Shown: piece by piece, positions 34,104 through 43,180 of the stretch | Layout of the letters: each line of letters opens with the position of its first letter | Position numbering within the stretch: the stretch's first letter is position 1 | Source: Phaeobacter italicus | GTDB taxonomy: Bacteria > Pseudomonadota > Alphaproteobacteria > Rhodobacterales > Rhodobacteraceae | Assembly (NCBI RefSeq): GCF_001258055.1 | Contig: NZ_CVRM01000036.1 | Coordinates: 85,760-149,759, forward strand | DNA length: 64,000 nt | Reading direction: 5' to 3' | Position numbers and translations under genes: made by a program | The notes under the pieces: model-generated | What the model saw: the letters and a program-made list of their open reading frames with translations, nothing else | What the model was told of the DNA's origin: nothing | The model's database searches: none

Positions 34104-36152
34104 TCAGAATGATTTGGTCACAGACACCTTGAAGGTGCGGCCCGGTGCCTTGCGGCTGGCAGAGGACAAGTGGCCAACGTAATCCTCGTCCAACAGGTTT
34201 TCGATCCCTGCGCGGAACTCCGTCCCTGTCAGCACACCCTCTTGCGGGCGCCATGTCGCGCGGAGATTGTGAACGGTGACATCTGCCAGGTCGTTGCGTA
34301 GGGCATCCCGGCGATTTGCCGAGTGCACCAACTCCCAGCTCAGATCCAGCCAATTGTCCCACTTCTTCCCAACGGTCAGCTGCAAGCGATCCGCTGCAGT
34401 GTTGCGCCAGACTGCGGATGTCCCGTCTGGATTGAACTCGGTTCCGTCAGCGCGGTGCCCTGCAAAATCAACATATGTTCCATTGGCCATCCCGTAAGAG
34501 GCCTCTAGTTCGAACCCCTTTGACTGAACGTCTCGCAGTTCGACACTGGTTGATCCCGAAACCGTATAGCTGGTGATATCGTAAAGATCCGTGTCGTAGT
34601 AGTTCCCCCGCACCGTCAGGCTGTCGCCAGCTGCAAAGACATCAGTCCCCGTGTATTCAGCGCCGATTTCGTAGGTGCGGGATTTCTCTGACTGGTTAAT
34701 CCGACGTTGGGCCGTTGCGCTGGTGCCCAGATCATCAATAATCGGAAGACCTTCGGTATAAGCCGCGCTGCCAAAGACCGACAGACCATTGCCAAAGTCG
34801 TAGGCCAAGGCAAGTCCACCCATGAGCGCATCACTGTCATATGAATTCGGAACACCGGCCAGCGCAGTCGCGCTGTCGATCTTGGAGCTTTCGTAACGGA
34901 TGGCGGGGGTCACGGTGAATTGCCCTATCGACATTTCGTCGATAACAAACAATGCCACGCGGTCATTCGTGCCACCCGGCGCGCCGGCGGCTGTGTTGTC
35001 TGCCCGTTCCCGTCGTTGGATTTCGAAACCAGCGAGTAGATCATGGGATACGGTGCCGGTTTCAAAAATCGACCGGTTGGTGATCGTAAGCTTGGTCGTC
35101 TCATAGCGCTGGTCTGCATTCACGGTCCCCACGAGGAAGGGGAAACTGGGCGTGCCTTCCAGCGGTGAAGAGCCGGGGACATAGTCATACTCGATCTTTT
35201 GGTCTGCGTAGGAGAGATTGGCGCGCAGATCGATCAGATCATTTCCGGGAGCAAAGCGATACTCGAGGACCGTTTGCTGGGTATCGGTCAGGCGGTCGAC
35301 ATTCCCAAAGCTGCCGCCGTCCGTCGCAAACTGATCGTAGGGAACATCCTTGTCGTCTGCCTCAGTTCGCGAATGGCTAAGGGTAATCGAATGGGCATCT
35401 GAATCACCAAAAGTGAACTTGCCTTTTGCCAGATAAGACGGCGTTCGAAACGCGCTGTTGCCGATGGTGGTGCCGTCACCTGCCTCTAGATCTCCCTGAT
35501 CACGCAGCGAATAATTCAGCAAGAACTCCGTCTGCTCAGTTGGCATCCAGGCGAGATTGGTCGATGTGACCCACCCGCCACCGTTGGAGCTGTACTCAAA
35601 TGTCTGCGATCCACCGAAACCCGGCACCCCTCCGGTGAAGTCGGAGGCGTCTTTGGTTTCCAGCTTTACCACGCCGCCCACAATACCAGAGCCATAGGCG
35701 AAACTGCCAATGGTCCCGCGCAGCACCTCGACCTCACGGTAAAGCAGCGGATCCGTAAACAACTGGGTCCCGATGCGATAGAGCTCTTCTGAACCGACGC
35801 TTGCACCATCGACCTGCACCGCGATTTTCTGGTCTGATCCAAAGGTCGTGTTGGCCCCGAAGCCACGAATGTTGATCCCCGACCCTTGTGGAGTGGTGCC
35901 GTTCACCAGCGATACGCCTGGAACAGAGTCAATCAGTTGCGCGACGGTGCTCGCCTGCCTGTCCTGAATTTCCTCTTCGTCCACGACTGTGCGAGGCAGT
36001 GCAGTTCCAAAAGTCAGATCCCGCTTGCCAGCCGTTAGAATGAGAGTTCCAAGAAATCCGGGATCTTCCTGAGCGGCAACAGGGGCCGCTAGCGCCACGC
36101 CAAGCGGGACACACACAAGCGCGGTGGTTCCGCGCAAAAGAGGGGTAAGCAT
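34104..36152 (-). CDS. hmuR: TonB-dependent outer-membrane receptor, haem type by context
   Basis: The 682-residue protein has a signal peptide (LRGTTALVCVPLGVALAAPV, then AAQ), a plug domain (RTVVDEEEIQDRQASTVAQL, then SGINIRGFGANT and VEVLRGTIGSFAYGSGIVGG) and a C-terminal 22-strand barrel ending in GRTFKVSVTKSF, whose last residue is the aromatic expected for Bam assembly. Receptors of this size with plug sequence VQVDGA are often haem or siderophore receptors. Haem is inferred because hmuSTUV is divergent directly next to it. Start is at 36152 (Met-Leu-Thr-Pro), where the signal peptide begins. Confidence 0.82.
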   Translation of the reverse strand: MLTPLLRGTTALVCVPLGVALAAPVAAQEDPGFLGTLILTAGKRDLTFGTALPRTVVDEEEIQDRQASTVAQLIDSVPGVSLVNGTTPQGSGINIRGFGANTTFGSDQKIAVQVDGASVGSEELYRIGTQLFTDPLLYREVEVLRGTIGSFAYGSGIVGGVVKLETKDASDFTGGVPGFGGSQTFEYSSNGGGWVTSTNLAWMPTEQTEFLLNYSLRDQGDLEAGDGTTIGNSAFRTPSYLAKGKFTFGDSDAHSITLSHSRTEADDKDVPYDQFATDGGSFGNVDRLTDTQQTVLEYRFAPGNDLIDLRANLSYADQKIEYDYVPGSSPLEGTPSFPFLVGTVNADQRYETTKLTITNRSIFETGTVSHDLLAGFEIQRRERADNTAAGAPGGTNDRVALFVIDEMSIGQFTVTPAIRYESSKIDSATALAGVPNSYDSDALMGGLALAYDFGNGLSVFGSAAYTEGLPIIDDLGTSATAQRRINQSEKSRTYEIGAEYTGTDVFAAGDSLTVRGNYYDTDLYDITSYTVSGSTSVELRDVQSKGFELEASYGMANGTYVDFAGHRADGTEFNPDGTSAVWRNTAADRLQLTVGKKWDNWLDLSWELVHSANRRDALRNDLADVTVHNLRATWRPQEGVLTGTEFRAGIENLLDEDYVGHLSSASRKAPGRTFKVSVTKSF

Positions 36153-36251
36153 TTCGCCATCCTTGTTTTTTAGGGGGGCCACAACTGGCAAAGGCTGGCG
36201 AGGCTGATCGTCGTTTTGCGATATCTATATCGCGACGGGTTGCAGCGATAC

Positions 36252-36266
36252 TTTAAGCATACTAAA
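36252..36266. promoter_or_regulatory. possible iron-response operator between receptor and hmuS
   Basis: TTTAAGCATACTAAA is an imperfect palindrome with TTTA/TAAA ends in the A/T-rich divergent promoter region. Outer bases resemble the TTTA...TAAA frame of alphaproteobacterial Irr boxes, but the inner bases do not match well. Treat as a candidate only. Confidence 0.3.
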
Positions 36267-36345
36267 ACAGTCAAGTAATTTAAGACAGCCATGCTCCCCT
36301 TCTTCAGAGCCAGCCATCCGACCTGTTCAGATCTGAGAGGATGCC

Positions 36346-37398
36346 ATGCTCGACCGAGCCACCCCAACACCCGAAGAAATCCGTGCCTTTGTGCAGGACC
36401 ATCCCAACTTGCGCGCCCGCGACATTGCGCAGAAACTCTCAATCGCCGAAGCGCAGCTGGTGGCCGCGGGCGTAGGGATCAATGCGACGCGGATTGCTCC
36501 GCACCCCGATGGCATCATTGCCGCAGCTGAACAGCTGGGCGAGGTCATGGCGCTGACGCGGGTTGGTGATTGTGTCCACGAAAAAGTCGGAGAATACGGA
36601 AATTATCATCCGGGCGAACATGCCGCGATGACCCTGACAGAGGAGATCGACCTGCGGATCTTCCCACGCCATTGGGTGCATGCCTACGCCGTCGAAACCC
36701 TATCCGACGCCGGCCCCAAACGGTCTCTGCAGGTTTTTGATGCAGCTGGCGATGCAGTTCACAAGATACACCTGCGAGAGACATCCCGGCAGGAAATGTG
36801 GCCAGAACTGATCGCAGGGCTGGCGATGGCAGACCAGTCCGCCGGGCAGGAGGTCACAGAGCGCGCTCAGAGCGAACCGGCAAAGTCCCGACCCGAGAAA
36901 ACAGATGTGCTGCGACACGAGTGGTCAAGAATGACCGACACCCACCAGTTTCTGCGCCTGTGTTCCAAGTTGAAGATGAACCGCCTTGGCGCGTATCGTG
37001 TGGCTGGTGCGCCGTTTGTGCGCGCGCTGGATCCCGAAGCTGCGAATACCATGCTGATGGCCGTTCGGGACGCAGGCATCAACATCATGTTTTTCGTGGG
37101 CAACCGTGGCTGCATCCAGATCCATACCGGTCCAATCCAGAACTTGCGCCTCATGGGCCCTTGGCAGAATGTCATGGATGAACGGTTCAACCTTCACTTG
37201 CGCTTGGACACCGTTGCCGAGGTCTGGGCGGTTGAGAAGCCAACACAACGTGGCCCTGCAGTATCTGTCGAAGCATTTGACGCCCAAGGCGGATTGATCT
37301 TCCAGGTCTTTGGCGTTGGCAAGGAAGGCCAAGACAGTCGGGAAGACTGGGGCCGGATCGTGGCGGCGCTGCCTGACCTGCAGGAGGGGGCAGCATGA
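36346..37398 (+). CDS. hmuS: hemin-degrading factor HmuS
   Basis: This 350-residue protein carries two tandem HemS/ChuS repeats: residues about 1-165 (EEIRAFVQDHPNLRARDIAQ, GVGINATRIAP-like sequence) and about 190-345 (MTDTHQFLRLCSKLKMNRLG, then LMGPWQNVMDERFNLHLRLD). The family binds haem in the cytoplasm and degrades it or passes it on to release iron. It begins the hmuSTUV operon, divergent from the receptor, and overlaps hmuT by four bases. Confidence 0.92.
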   Translation: MLDRATPTPEEIRAFVQDHPNLRARDIAQKLSIAEAQLVAAGVGINATRIAPHPDGIIAAAEQLGEVMALTRVGDCVHEKVGEYGNYHPGEHAAMTLTEEIDLRIFPRHWVHAYAVETLSDAGPKRSLQVFDAAGDAVHKIHLRETSRQEMWPELIAGLAMADQSAGQEVTERAQSEPAKSRPEKTDVLRHEWSRMTDTHQFLRLCSKLKMNRLGAYRVAGAPFVRALDPEAANTMLMAVRDAGINIMFFVGNRGCIQIHTGPIQNLRLMGPWQNVMDERFNLHLRLDTVAEVWAVEKPTQRGPAVSVEAFDAQGGLIFQVFGVGKEGQDSREDWGRIVAALPDLQEGAA

Positions 37399-38291
37399 CA
37401 CCGCTGCGCGATAACTTTGCCCTTTTCGCTACGATGCTGAGTCTTTGCCTTGGACTGGCTTTCGCCGTTTCAGTCAATCGGCTGCATGCGAAAGCTGGCA
37501 GCGAGGAACAGGCTGACGTTCTGTCGATCGGCGGGTCTGTCACCGAAATCGTGGTTGCGTTGGGCCAGCAACACCGCTTGAAAGCCCGCGACACGACTTC
37601 GGTCTATCCTGAAGACATCACTGCATTGCCTGATGTGGGCTACATGCGCGCCTTATCTTCAGAGGGCATCCTCTCGGTTGCGCCCGGCTTGATCCTGTCA
37701 GAGGAAGGCGCAGGCCCACCCGAAGCGCTGGATGTGATCCGTGGCGCTGACATCTCGTTTGTCGAAATTCCGTCTGCCGTGGATGGCGACGGAATTGCGG
37801 CCAAGATCATGGCTGTTGCAAAGGCCCTGGATGTTCCCGAGCGTGGCGAAACGCTCGCCGCAGAGGTAAGAGAGAGCCTTGCTGCGGCGGAAAAGCAGGC
37901 AAAAACAGCCAGCGACAACGCACATCGTGTCATGTTTGTCCTGTCCGCGCAGGACGGCAGGATCGTTGCAGCAGGGCAAGACACCGAAGCTGACGCCATC
38001 ATCCGCATGGCCGGCGGGATCAATGCCGTGACAGATGTATCTGGATACAAACAACTCTCTGACGAGGCCATCGGCCTTGCATCCCCCGATGTCGTTCTGA
38101 TGATGGACCGCAGGGGCAATCATGCGATCAGCGATGAAGCCCTGCTGGAGCTGCCTGCCATGCGTTTGACGCCAGCAGCCAAAACGCGATCGATCATCAG
38201 AATGAATGGCCTATTGCTCTTGGGGTTTGGGCCCCGCACCGCAGAGGCGGTCACTGAACTGCACCGTCAGCTGTATGCGGATGGGTCCTGA
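37395..38291 (+). CDS. hmuT: periplasmic haem-binding protein HmuT
   Basis: This 298-residue class III solute-binding protein has a hydrophobic N-terminal export signal (FATMLSLCLGLAFAVSVNRL). The fold shows DVLSIGGSVTEIVVALGQQH, then TTSVYPEDITALPDVGYMRA, where the conserved Tyr near VGYMRAL is the usual haem axial ligand region. The C-terminal part has MAGGINAVTDVSGYKQLSDE. It hands haem to HmuUV. It is translationally coupled to hmuS (four-base overlap), with hmuU starting three bases after its stop. Confidence 0.92.
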   Translation: MTPLRDNFALFATMLSLCLGLAFAVSVNRLHAKAGSEEQADVLSIGGSVTEIVVALGQQHRLKARDTTSVYPEDITALPDVGYMRALSSEGILSVAPGLILSEEGAGPPEALDVIRGADISFVEIPSAVDGDGIAAKIMAVAKALDVPERGETLAAEVRESLAAAEKQAKTASDNAHRVMFVLSAQDGRIVAAGQDTEADAIIRMAGGINAVTDVSGYKQLSDEAIGLASPDVVLMMDRRGNHAISDEALLELPAMRLTPAAKTRSIIRMNGLLLLGFGPRTAEAVTELHRQLYADGS

Positions 38292-38294
38292 GCG

Positions 38295-39362
38295 ATGGTG
38301 GCAACAACCAACATTCCAATCGTCTCTCGTGACAGATTTGCAAAAGCACGCGCCCTGCATGTGATCTTGGCAGTGATTTTATTGATGTCAGCAGCCGTCA
38401 GTCTTGAAACCGGGGCAACGGAGGTTCGGCTCAGCACTCTTGTCTGCAAAGCAGTGGCCGGCACGCCGTTTAGCCAGATCGAAACAGTCGTGATGCTGGA
38501 TATCCGTCTGCCGAGGCTGATGATGGGGATCCTTGTGGGCGCGGCACTTGCCGTGTCTGGTGCTGCAATGCAGGGTCTGTTCCGCAATCCGCTTGCCGAC
38601 CCAGGCATCGTTGGCGTCGGCGCCGGCGCCGGGCTGGGTGCCATTATCGCAATCGTGCTTGGGGGATTTCTTCCAGCTGCGTTGCAAAGTCTGGCAGGCA
38701 GACATTTAATTCCGATAGCGGCATTCCTTGGTGGCTGGGGATCAACCCTGCTGCTGTATCGGGTTTCAACCCGTCAGGGTCGGACTTCGGTCGCGACGAT
38801 GCTGCTTGCAGGCATTGCTCTTGGTGCACTGGCGGGCGCTCTCTCCGGTGTTCTGGTTTACATCGCGGATGATCAGCAGCTTCGCGATCTGACCTTCTGG
38901 GGGCTGGGCTCGCTTGCTGGGGCAAGCTGGACCAAAGTCACAGCAGCAGCGCCCCTGATCGCCTTGTCCGTCGGGCTGGCGTTCATGCTGGGACGTGGGC
39001 TGAACGGGCTAGCCCTGGGCGAGGCGACCGCTGGCCATATCGGCTTGAATGTCGAACGTCTGAAGTCGCTCACCATCCTGTCTGTGGCGGGTGCAACGGG
39101 CGCCGCGGTCGCGGTGTCCGGGGGAATAGGATTTATCGGCATTGTCGTACCGCATCTGTTGCGATTGGCGTCGGGGCCAGATCACCGCACGCTTCTGATA
39201 AATGCGGCCCTGCTCGGAGCCAGTTTGCTGGTTCTTGCCGATGTGATTTCGCGAACTATCATCGCCCCCGCAGAGCTCCCTATTGGCATCGTCACCGCTG
39301 TTATGGGGGCGCCGGTTTTCCTTTGGATCCTTCTCAAACGCCGCGGCATGGTGGACCTATGA
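38295..39362 (+). CDS. hmuU: haem ABC transporter permease HmuU
   Basis: This 355-residue FecCD/BtuC-type permease has about ten membrane segments. Landmarks are LPRLMMGILVGAALAVSGAA, FRNPLADPGIVGVGAGAGLG and GGIGFIGIVVPHLLRLASGP, the coupling-helix region that meets the ATPase. It forms the channel for haem across the inner membrane. Its stop overlaps the hmuV start by four bases. Confidence 0.93.
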   Translation: MVATTNIPIVSRDRFAKARALHVILAVILLMSAAVSLETGATEVRLSTLVCKAVAGTPFSQIETVVMLDIRLPRLMMGILVGAALAVSGAAMQGLFRNPLADPGIVGVGAGAGLGAIIAIVLGGFLPAALQSLAGRHLIPIAAFLGGWGSTLLLYRVSTRQGRTSVATMLLAGIALGALAGALSGVLVYIADDQQLRDLTFWGLGSLAGASWTKVTAAAPLIALSVGLAFMLGRGLNGLALGEATAGHIGLNVERLKSLTILSVAGATGAAVAVSGGIGFIGIVVPHLLRLASGPDHRTLLINAALLGASLLVLADVISRTIIAPAELPIGIVTAVMGAPVFLWILLKRRGMVDL

Positions 39363-40141
39363 CCCTGATTGCAGACAATATTCGCGTCACCTACGGCGCA
39401 CGCACAGCGCTAAACGGTGTCGACCTGCGCGCCGAAGCAGGAGAGCTGACCGCAATTGTCGGCCCCAATGGATCTGGCAAATCCACCATATTGGGAGCGA
39501 TCACCGCGACCCTGCCCTATACCGGTCGTGTGACCTTGAATGGGTGCGATATCCAGCAACAGAAACCCTGGCAGCTCGCGGCGCAACGTGCGGTATTACC
39601 GCAAGCCTCGCAGCTTGCCTTTCCATTTACTGTCATCGAGGTCGTGCGTCTCGGGCTTCAGGCTGGCAGCGGGGCAACGGATGACAGCATCCCGATGCGA
39701 GCACTAAGCCGCGTCGGGCTTTCCCATTACGCGGAACGGACCTTTCAAGAGCTTTCCGGAGGAGAGGCTCAACGCGTCATGCTGGCACGGGTGCTCGCTC
39801 AGATCTGGAAGCCGGTGGAGGATGGGCAAACTCGTTGGCTGTTGCTGGACGAGCCCGTTTCAAGCCTCGACATCGCGCATCAGTTGCAGGTGATGGAACT
39901 GGCAAGAGAGTTTGCCGAACAGGGGGGCGGTGTCATTGCCGTCATGCATGACCTGAACCTCACCGCCATGTACGCGCAGAAAATCGCGGTTCTCTCGCGG
40001 GGAGAGTGTTTGGCATCCGGCTCCCCACGGGAGGTTCTGACGGATGGTGTCCTATCGTGCGCCTATGGTTGCACCTTGCGGGTCTCGGCTCCCGTTCCTG
40101 CGAATGTGCCCTATATTCTTCCACATGCGGCCAGTGCCTGA
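39359..40141 (+). CDS. hmuV: haem ABC transporter ATPase HmuV
   Basis: The 260-residue ATPase has all motifs intact: Walker A GPNGSGKST, Q-loop in LPQASQL, signature ELSGGEAQR, Walker B LLLDEPVSSLD, and H-loop in VMHDLNL. This is in clear contrast to the two degenerate ABC half-transporters later in the window. It powers HmuTU. The start at 39359 lies in the ATGA overlap with hmuU; an upstream in-frame Met at 39323 would be inside hmuU. Confidence 0.94.
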   Translation: MTLIADNIRVTYGARTALNGVDLRAEAGELTAIVGPNGSGKSTILGAITATLPYTGRVTLNGCDIQQQKPWQLAAQRAVLPQASQLAFPFTVIEVVRLGLQAGSGATDDSIPMRALSRVGLSHYAERTFQELSGGEAQRVMLARVLAQIWKPVEDGQTRWLLLDEPVSSLDIAHQLQVMELAREFAEQGGGVIAVMHDLNLTAMYAQKIAVLSRGECLASGSPREVLTDGVLSCAYGCTLRVSAPVPANVPYILPHAASA

Positions 40142-40154
40142 TCGGAGTTCTTTC

Positions 40155-40949
40155 ATGTCATTGAAATCAAACCATCTTATTCTGGCGGCTGCTTGTGTCA
40201 TGACGGTGGCCCAGGCGCGAGCAGATCATCTCAGCAACGGGGTGTTTGCGACCGAGGCAGAAATTGTCATTCTCGGAGAGGTTCACGACAATCCCGATGC
40301 CCACAAGGAACAGGCCAATGCAATTGCCGCCTTGCGCCCGACCGCCGTGGTGTTTGAGATGCTCACCCCGGAAGAGGGCATGAAGGCCAATCAAGATCCC
40401 GACGCCATCGCCGGTATCTGGGCCAAGAGTGACTGGCCGGATTTCGCCCTTTATGCACCGATCTTTGCGGCACTCGACAGCGCCAAGATCATAGGGGCCG
40501 CAGCCCCACGGGAGAGCATTCGTTCTGTCTACACGGACGGATCGGCTGCACTGTTTGGCCAAGAGGCGGAACAATACGGCCTGACAGAGCCATTGGACCC
40601 AATGCAGCAAGCTGCCCGCGAAACGATGCAATTCGAAGCCCACTGCAAAGCGATGCCGCTGGAGATGATGGCAGGAATGGTAGACATACAACGATACCGC
40701 GATGCCCTGTTTGCCCGCGCGGCCGTTGACGCGCTGAACCGTTTTGGCGCCCCGATTGCCGTCGTCGCGGGCAATGGTCATGCCAGAACAGACTGGGGCA
40801 TTCCCGCTGTCTTGGCCCGCGCAGCCCCTGACGTTGCCGTCAAATCAATTGGCTTTGTCGAGGCCGATGGCGGCATGGCTTTTGATCACACACATATTGT
40901 CCAACCAGTAAACCGCAGCGACCCGTGCGACACGTTCAAAAGCGACTAG
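40155..40949 (+). CDS. ChaN-family haem-binding protein
   Basis: This 264-residue protein has an export signal (LKSNHLILAAACVMTVAQAR; a Cys within the hydrophobic part leaves a lipoprotein possible). It shows the Tiki/ChaN fold: AEIVILGEVHDNPDAHKEQA, TAVVFEMLTPEEG, and a late VAGNGHARTDWGIPAVLARA. ChaN in Campylobacter binds paired haems and is linked to iron uptake. It starts 13 bases after hmuV and is clearly part of the haem operon, so a haem-chaperone or storage role at the envelope is a fair inference. Confidence 0.82.
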   Translation: MSLKSNHLILAAACVMTVAQARADHLSNGVFATEAEIVILGEVHDNPDAHKEQANAIAALRPTAVVFEMLTPEEGMKANQDPDAIAGIWAKSDWPDFALYAPIFAALDSAKIIGAAAPRESIRSVYTDGSAALFGQEAEQYGLTEPLDPMQQAARETMQFEAHCKAMPLEMMAGMVDIQRYRDALFARAAVDALNRFGAPIAVVAGNGHARTDWGIPAVLARAAPDVAVKSIGFVEADGGMAFDHTHIVQPVNRSDPCDTFKSD

Positions 40950-41599
40950 AGGCGCGGCTCGATCACTCTCGCGATCTCTTGGGCGATTTTTCGGGATCCC
41001 GCCAGAGAAGGGTGAACCCGGTCCCTGTCGAACAAGCGCAGGTCATCCGGGTCAAAAACAGTATCTAGGTCAAGCACGACAACTCCAGGATCTGCCAAAG
41101 CCATGCGCTGCAGGCGGTTCTGAAATGTCTGATAGAGCGTGTCGCACCTCGTGCCGGCAAACCGAGGGGCAGTGTAGTAATCCACCCATAGAACCTTGGC
41201 CCCTCTTGATCGCAGTTGGGTCACCAGTTCGGGGATATCCCCACGGGTGCCATCCTCTGAAACCAACCTTCGCAGTGCTGGGAGACAACCAGAGCACCCA
41301 CATGCCCGCCCAAGATCATTCGCCCCACCATTCAAGACAATCCAATCTGCCCGCACGTTTGCGAGCTGATTGGCAATATTAAGGGGGCCCTGCCCGCCAG
41401 ACACTCTGGCGAAGGCCAGAGACACATCGCCCACCTGCTCCCCCAGACGGGGTTCGAGCTGCTGCGCAACTGCGCCGCCCCGACTGCGGTTCCAGGCCAT
41501 TATTGAATCCCCCGCGATGACAATACGGGCATTGTCAGGCACAGCGCGCCCGCAGGCTGCCACCAGGAGAAAAAGAACAAACCATAGCTTCATCAGCAT
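40946..41599 (-). CDS. SGNH/GDSL-type hydrolase, predicted lipoprotein
   Basis: The 217-residue protein has a lipobox VAAC (FVLFLLVAACGRA) that predicts lipid attachment. SGNH blocks are present: GDS with nucleophile Ser in IVIAGDSIMAWNRS, the Gly in the second block, NGGAND as block III, and DRVHPS as the Asp-His block V. It is probably an esterase or acyl hydrolase anchored in the envelope. Its 3' end overlaps the ChaN gene end by four bases, convergent, so it is not part of the haem operon. Confidence 0.83.
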   Translation of the reverse strand: MLMKLWFVLFLLVAACGRAVPDNARIVIAGDSIMAWNRSRGGAVAQQLEPRLGEQVGDVSLAFARVSGGQGPLNIANQLANVRADWIVLNGGANDLGRACGCSGCLPALRRLVSEDGTRGDIPELVTQLRSRGAKVLWVDYYTAPRFAGTRCDTLYQTFQNRLQRMALADPGVVVLDLDTVFDPDDLRLFDRDRVHPSLAGSRKIAQEIARVIEPRL

Positions 41600-41641
41600 G
41601 AGCTAATGCAGCCTTGCCTTCGTTCAACATTCAGCGTCGGT

Positions 41642-42467
41642 TCAAACCACCACAGCCCCCGCTCGGGATTTGATATCGCTGGGCGATGCGCCGAATTTTC
41701 GGGAAAACTCCCGGCTAAACTGGGTCGGGCTTTCATAGCCCACATCATAGGCCGCACCAGCAACCGAAACCCCGCCTGACAAGAGAAGCTGACGGGCTTC
41801 CAGCAAGCGCAGATCTTTTTGATACTGTAGCGGAGTGGTGGCGGTTACGGCTTTGAAATGCTCATGGAATGCCGACGGGCTCATTCCTGCAAAGGCTGCC
41901 AGATCTGCGACCGCGATGCTCTCGCGGAAATCACTGCGCAACACGGCAATCGCTTTTGAGATACGGCTTGCTGGGCTGTCCTGACGCAGCAACTGCCGCA
42001 ACATTCTGCCATGCCCTGCCCGCAGCAGACGAAAGTGGATCTCTCGCAGGACAAGTGGCGCCAGTGCCTTGGCCTCAACGGGATCGCGTGACAGGCGAAA
42101 CAATCGTGAAACTGCGTCAATCAAGGCCCTGTCGGACACATCTGCATCGACCGAGTGACCCGCCGCGCTGTTTTCTTCCAGGCCGCCGATTTCATCGGCC
42201 ATACTGCGAAGAATGCTCATGTCCAGGTGCAATGCCAATGCCGTGTAGGGTTGCTGCGGGCTGGCCTGAATGACAGCTGCCTCCAGCGCCACGGCATGGC
42301 TCACAATCAAGGTATCTCCCGCACTGTAGCGCACAACGCGGTTTCTCGCATGGGCCTCCTTTGCTGATTGCGATGAACCCGTCGATCCCCGTGGGGCAGG
42401 CCTCTCCCATTTCGCCGTTGGTCTGCACAAATTCAAAAACGTCGCGAACAAGATCGTCTGGAACCAT
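41642..42467 (-). pseudogene. AraC-family regulator, probably frameshifted by an internal deletion
   Basis: The C-terminal part is intact: an AraC_N-like strand region (ARNRVVRYSAGDTLIVSHAV onward) and a double helix-turn-helix with SIAVADLAAFAGMSPSAFHE and YDVGYESPTQFSREFSRKFG. The expected N-terminal start lies in another frame: ATG at 42467 with AGGAGAGGT upstream reads VPDDLVRDVFEFVQTNGEMG and GIDGFIAIS, then leaves the good frame near 42350-42375. About 20 residues usually found between these two pieces (the Pro-rich strand before the barrel) are missing, and the total length is one base off a multiple of three. This fits a frame-changing deletion of about 60 bases. A sequencing error would not explain the missing residues. 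Confidence 0.6.
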
Positions 42468-42503
42468 CCACCTTACCTCTCCTGAGCCCATGGAGAACCT
42501 AGC

Positions 42504-42528
42504 GCCGTTCGCGCGAACACGGAACGGC
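42504..42528. promoter_or_regulatory. inverted repeats in the AraC-iorA intergenic region
   Basis: GCCGTTC (42504-42510) and GAACGGC (42522-42528) form an inverted repeat that encloses GTTCGCGCGAAC (42507-42518), itself a perfect 12-bp palindrome. It lies 37 bases upstream of the AraC start. It may be an operator; the damaged regulator could leave it unused. Confidence 0.4.
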
Positions 42529-42712
42529 TACAAGCTGCCGATTGGAGGATTAGGCAGACCATTCGGAGAATAAGGCACGGACGTTCTCATGGGCTGATCT
42601 ATATCTAATGCCAACCACGGTGCTGACGCCACTGGTGTGCCCAAGACCGGGAAGGGCCCCCACACCGTACCAAACAGCACCCCATCACCAGCCAACAGGG
42701 AGACCTTTAGCT

Positions 42713-43177
42713 ATGGCGATCTCAATTAACATCAACGGAGAACAGCGAGATGTGGACGCCGAACCTGGCACCCCACTTCTTTGGGTCATTCGTGACGAGC
42801 TCAAGCTCGCAGGCACGAAATTCGGCTGTGGTGTTGCCTCCTGCGGAGCGTGCACCGTCCATCTGAACGGTGAACCCGTGCGATCCTGCCAAACCTATAT
42901 CGAAGATGTGGAAGACGCAGAGATCACGACCATCGAAAAGATGGCAGAGGACAGGGTTGGCGCCGCAGTTCAACAAGCGTGGCTTGAGCTGGATGTCGTG
43001 CAATGCGGCTACTGCCAATCCGGACAGATCATGAGTGCCGTAGGCCTGCTGCGCGAAAACGCCAAGCCCACCGCAGAAGACGTCGATGAGTACATGTATG
43101 GCAACGCCTGCCGGTGCGCGACCTACCAGCGCATCCGTGCTGGCGTTTTGCGTGCTGCAGAAATTCTGGAGGCATAA
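42713..43177 (+). CDS. [2Fe-2S] subunit of a molybdenum hydroxylase (IorA type)
   Basis: The 154-residue protein has a plant-type [2Fe-2S] centre (CGVASCGACTVHL plus the later Cys in VRSCQ) and a second all-helical [2Fe-2S] centre (QCGYCQSGQ, then NACRCATYQRI). This is the small subunit of two-subunit xanthine-oxidase-family enzymes such as isoquinoline 1-oxidoreductase or membrane-facing aldehyde dehydrogenases. The start at 42713 follows GGAG. The large subunit follows three bases later. No FAD subunit is present, typical for Ior-like enzymes that pass electrons to a cytochrome. Confidence 0.88.
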   Translation: MAISININGEQRDVDAEPGTPLLWVIRDELKLAGTKFGCGVASCGACTVHLNGEPVRSCQTYIEDVEDAEITTIEKMAEDRVGAAVQQAWLELDVVQCGYCQSGQIMSAVGLLRENAKPTAEDVDEYMYGNACRCATYQRIRAGVLRAAEILEA

Positions 43178-43180
43178 ACG

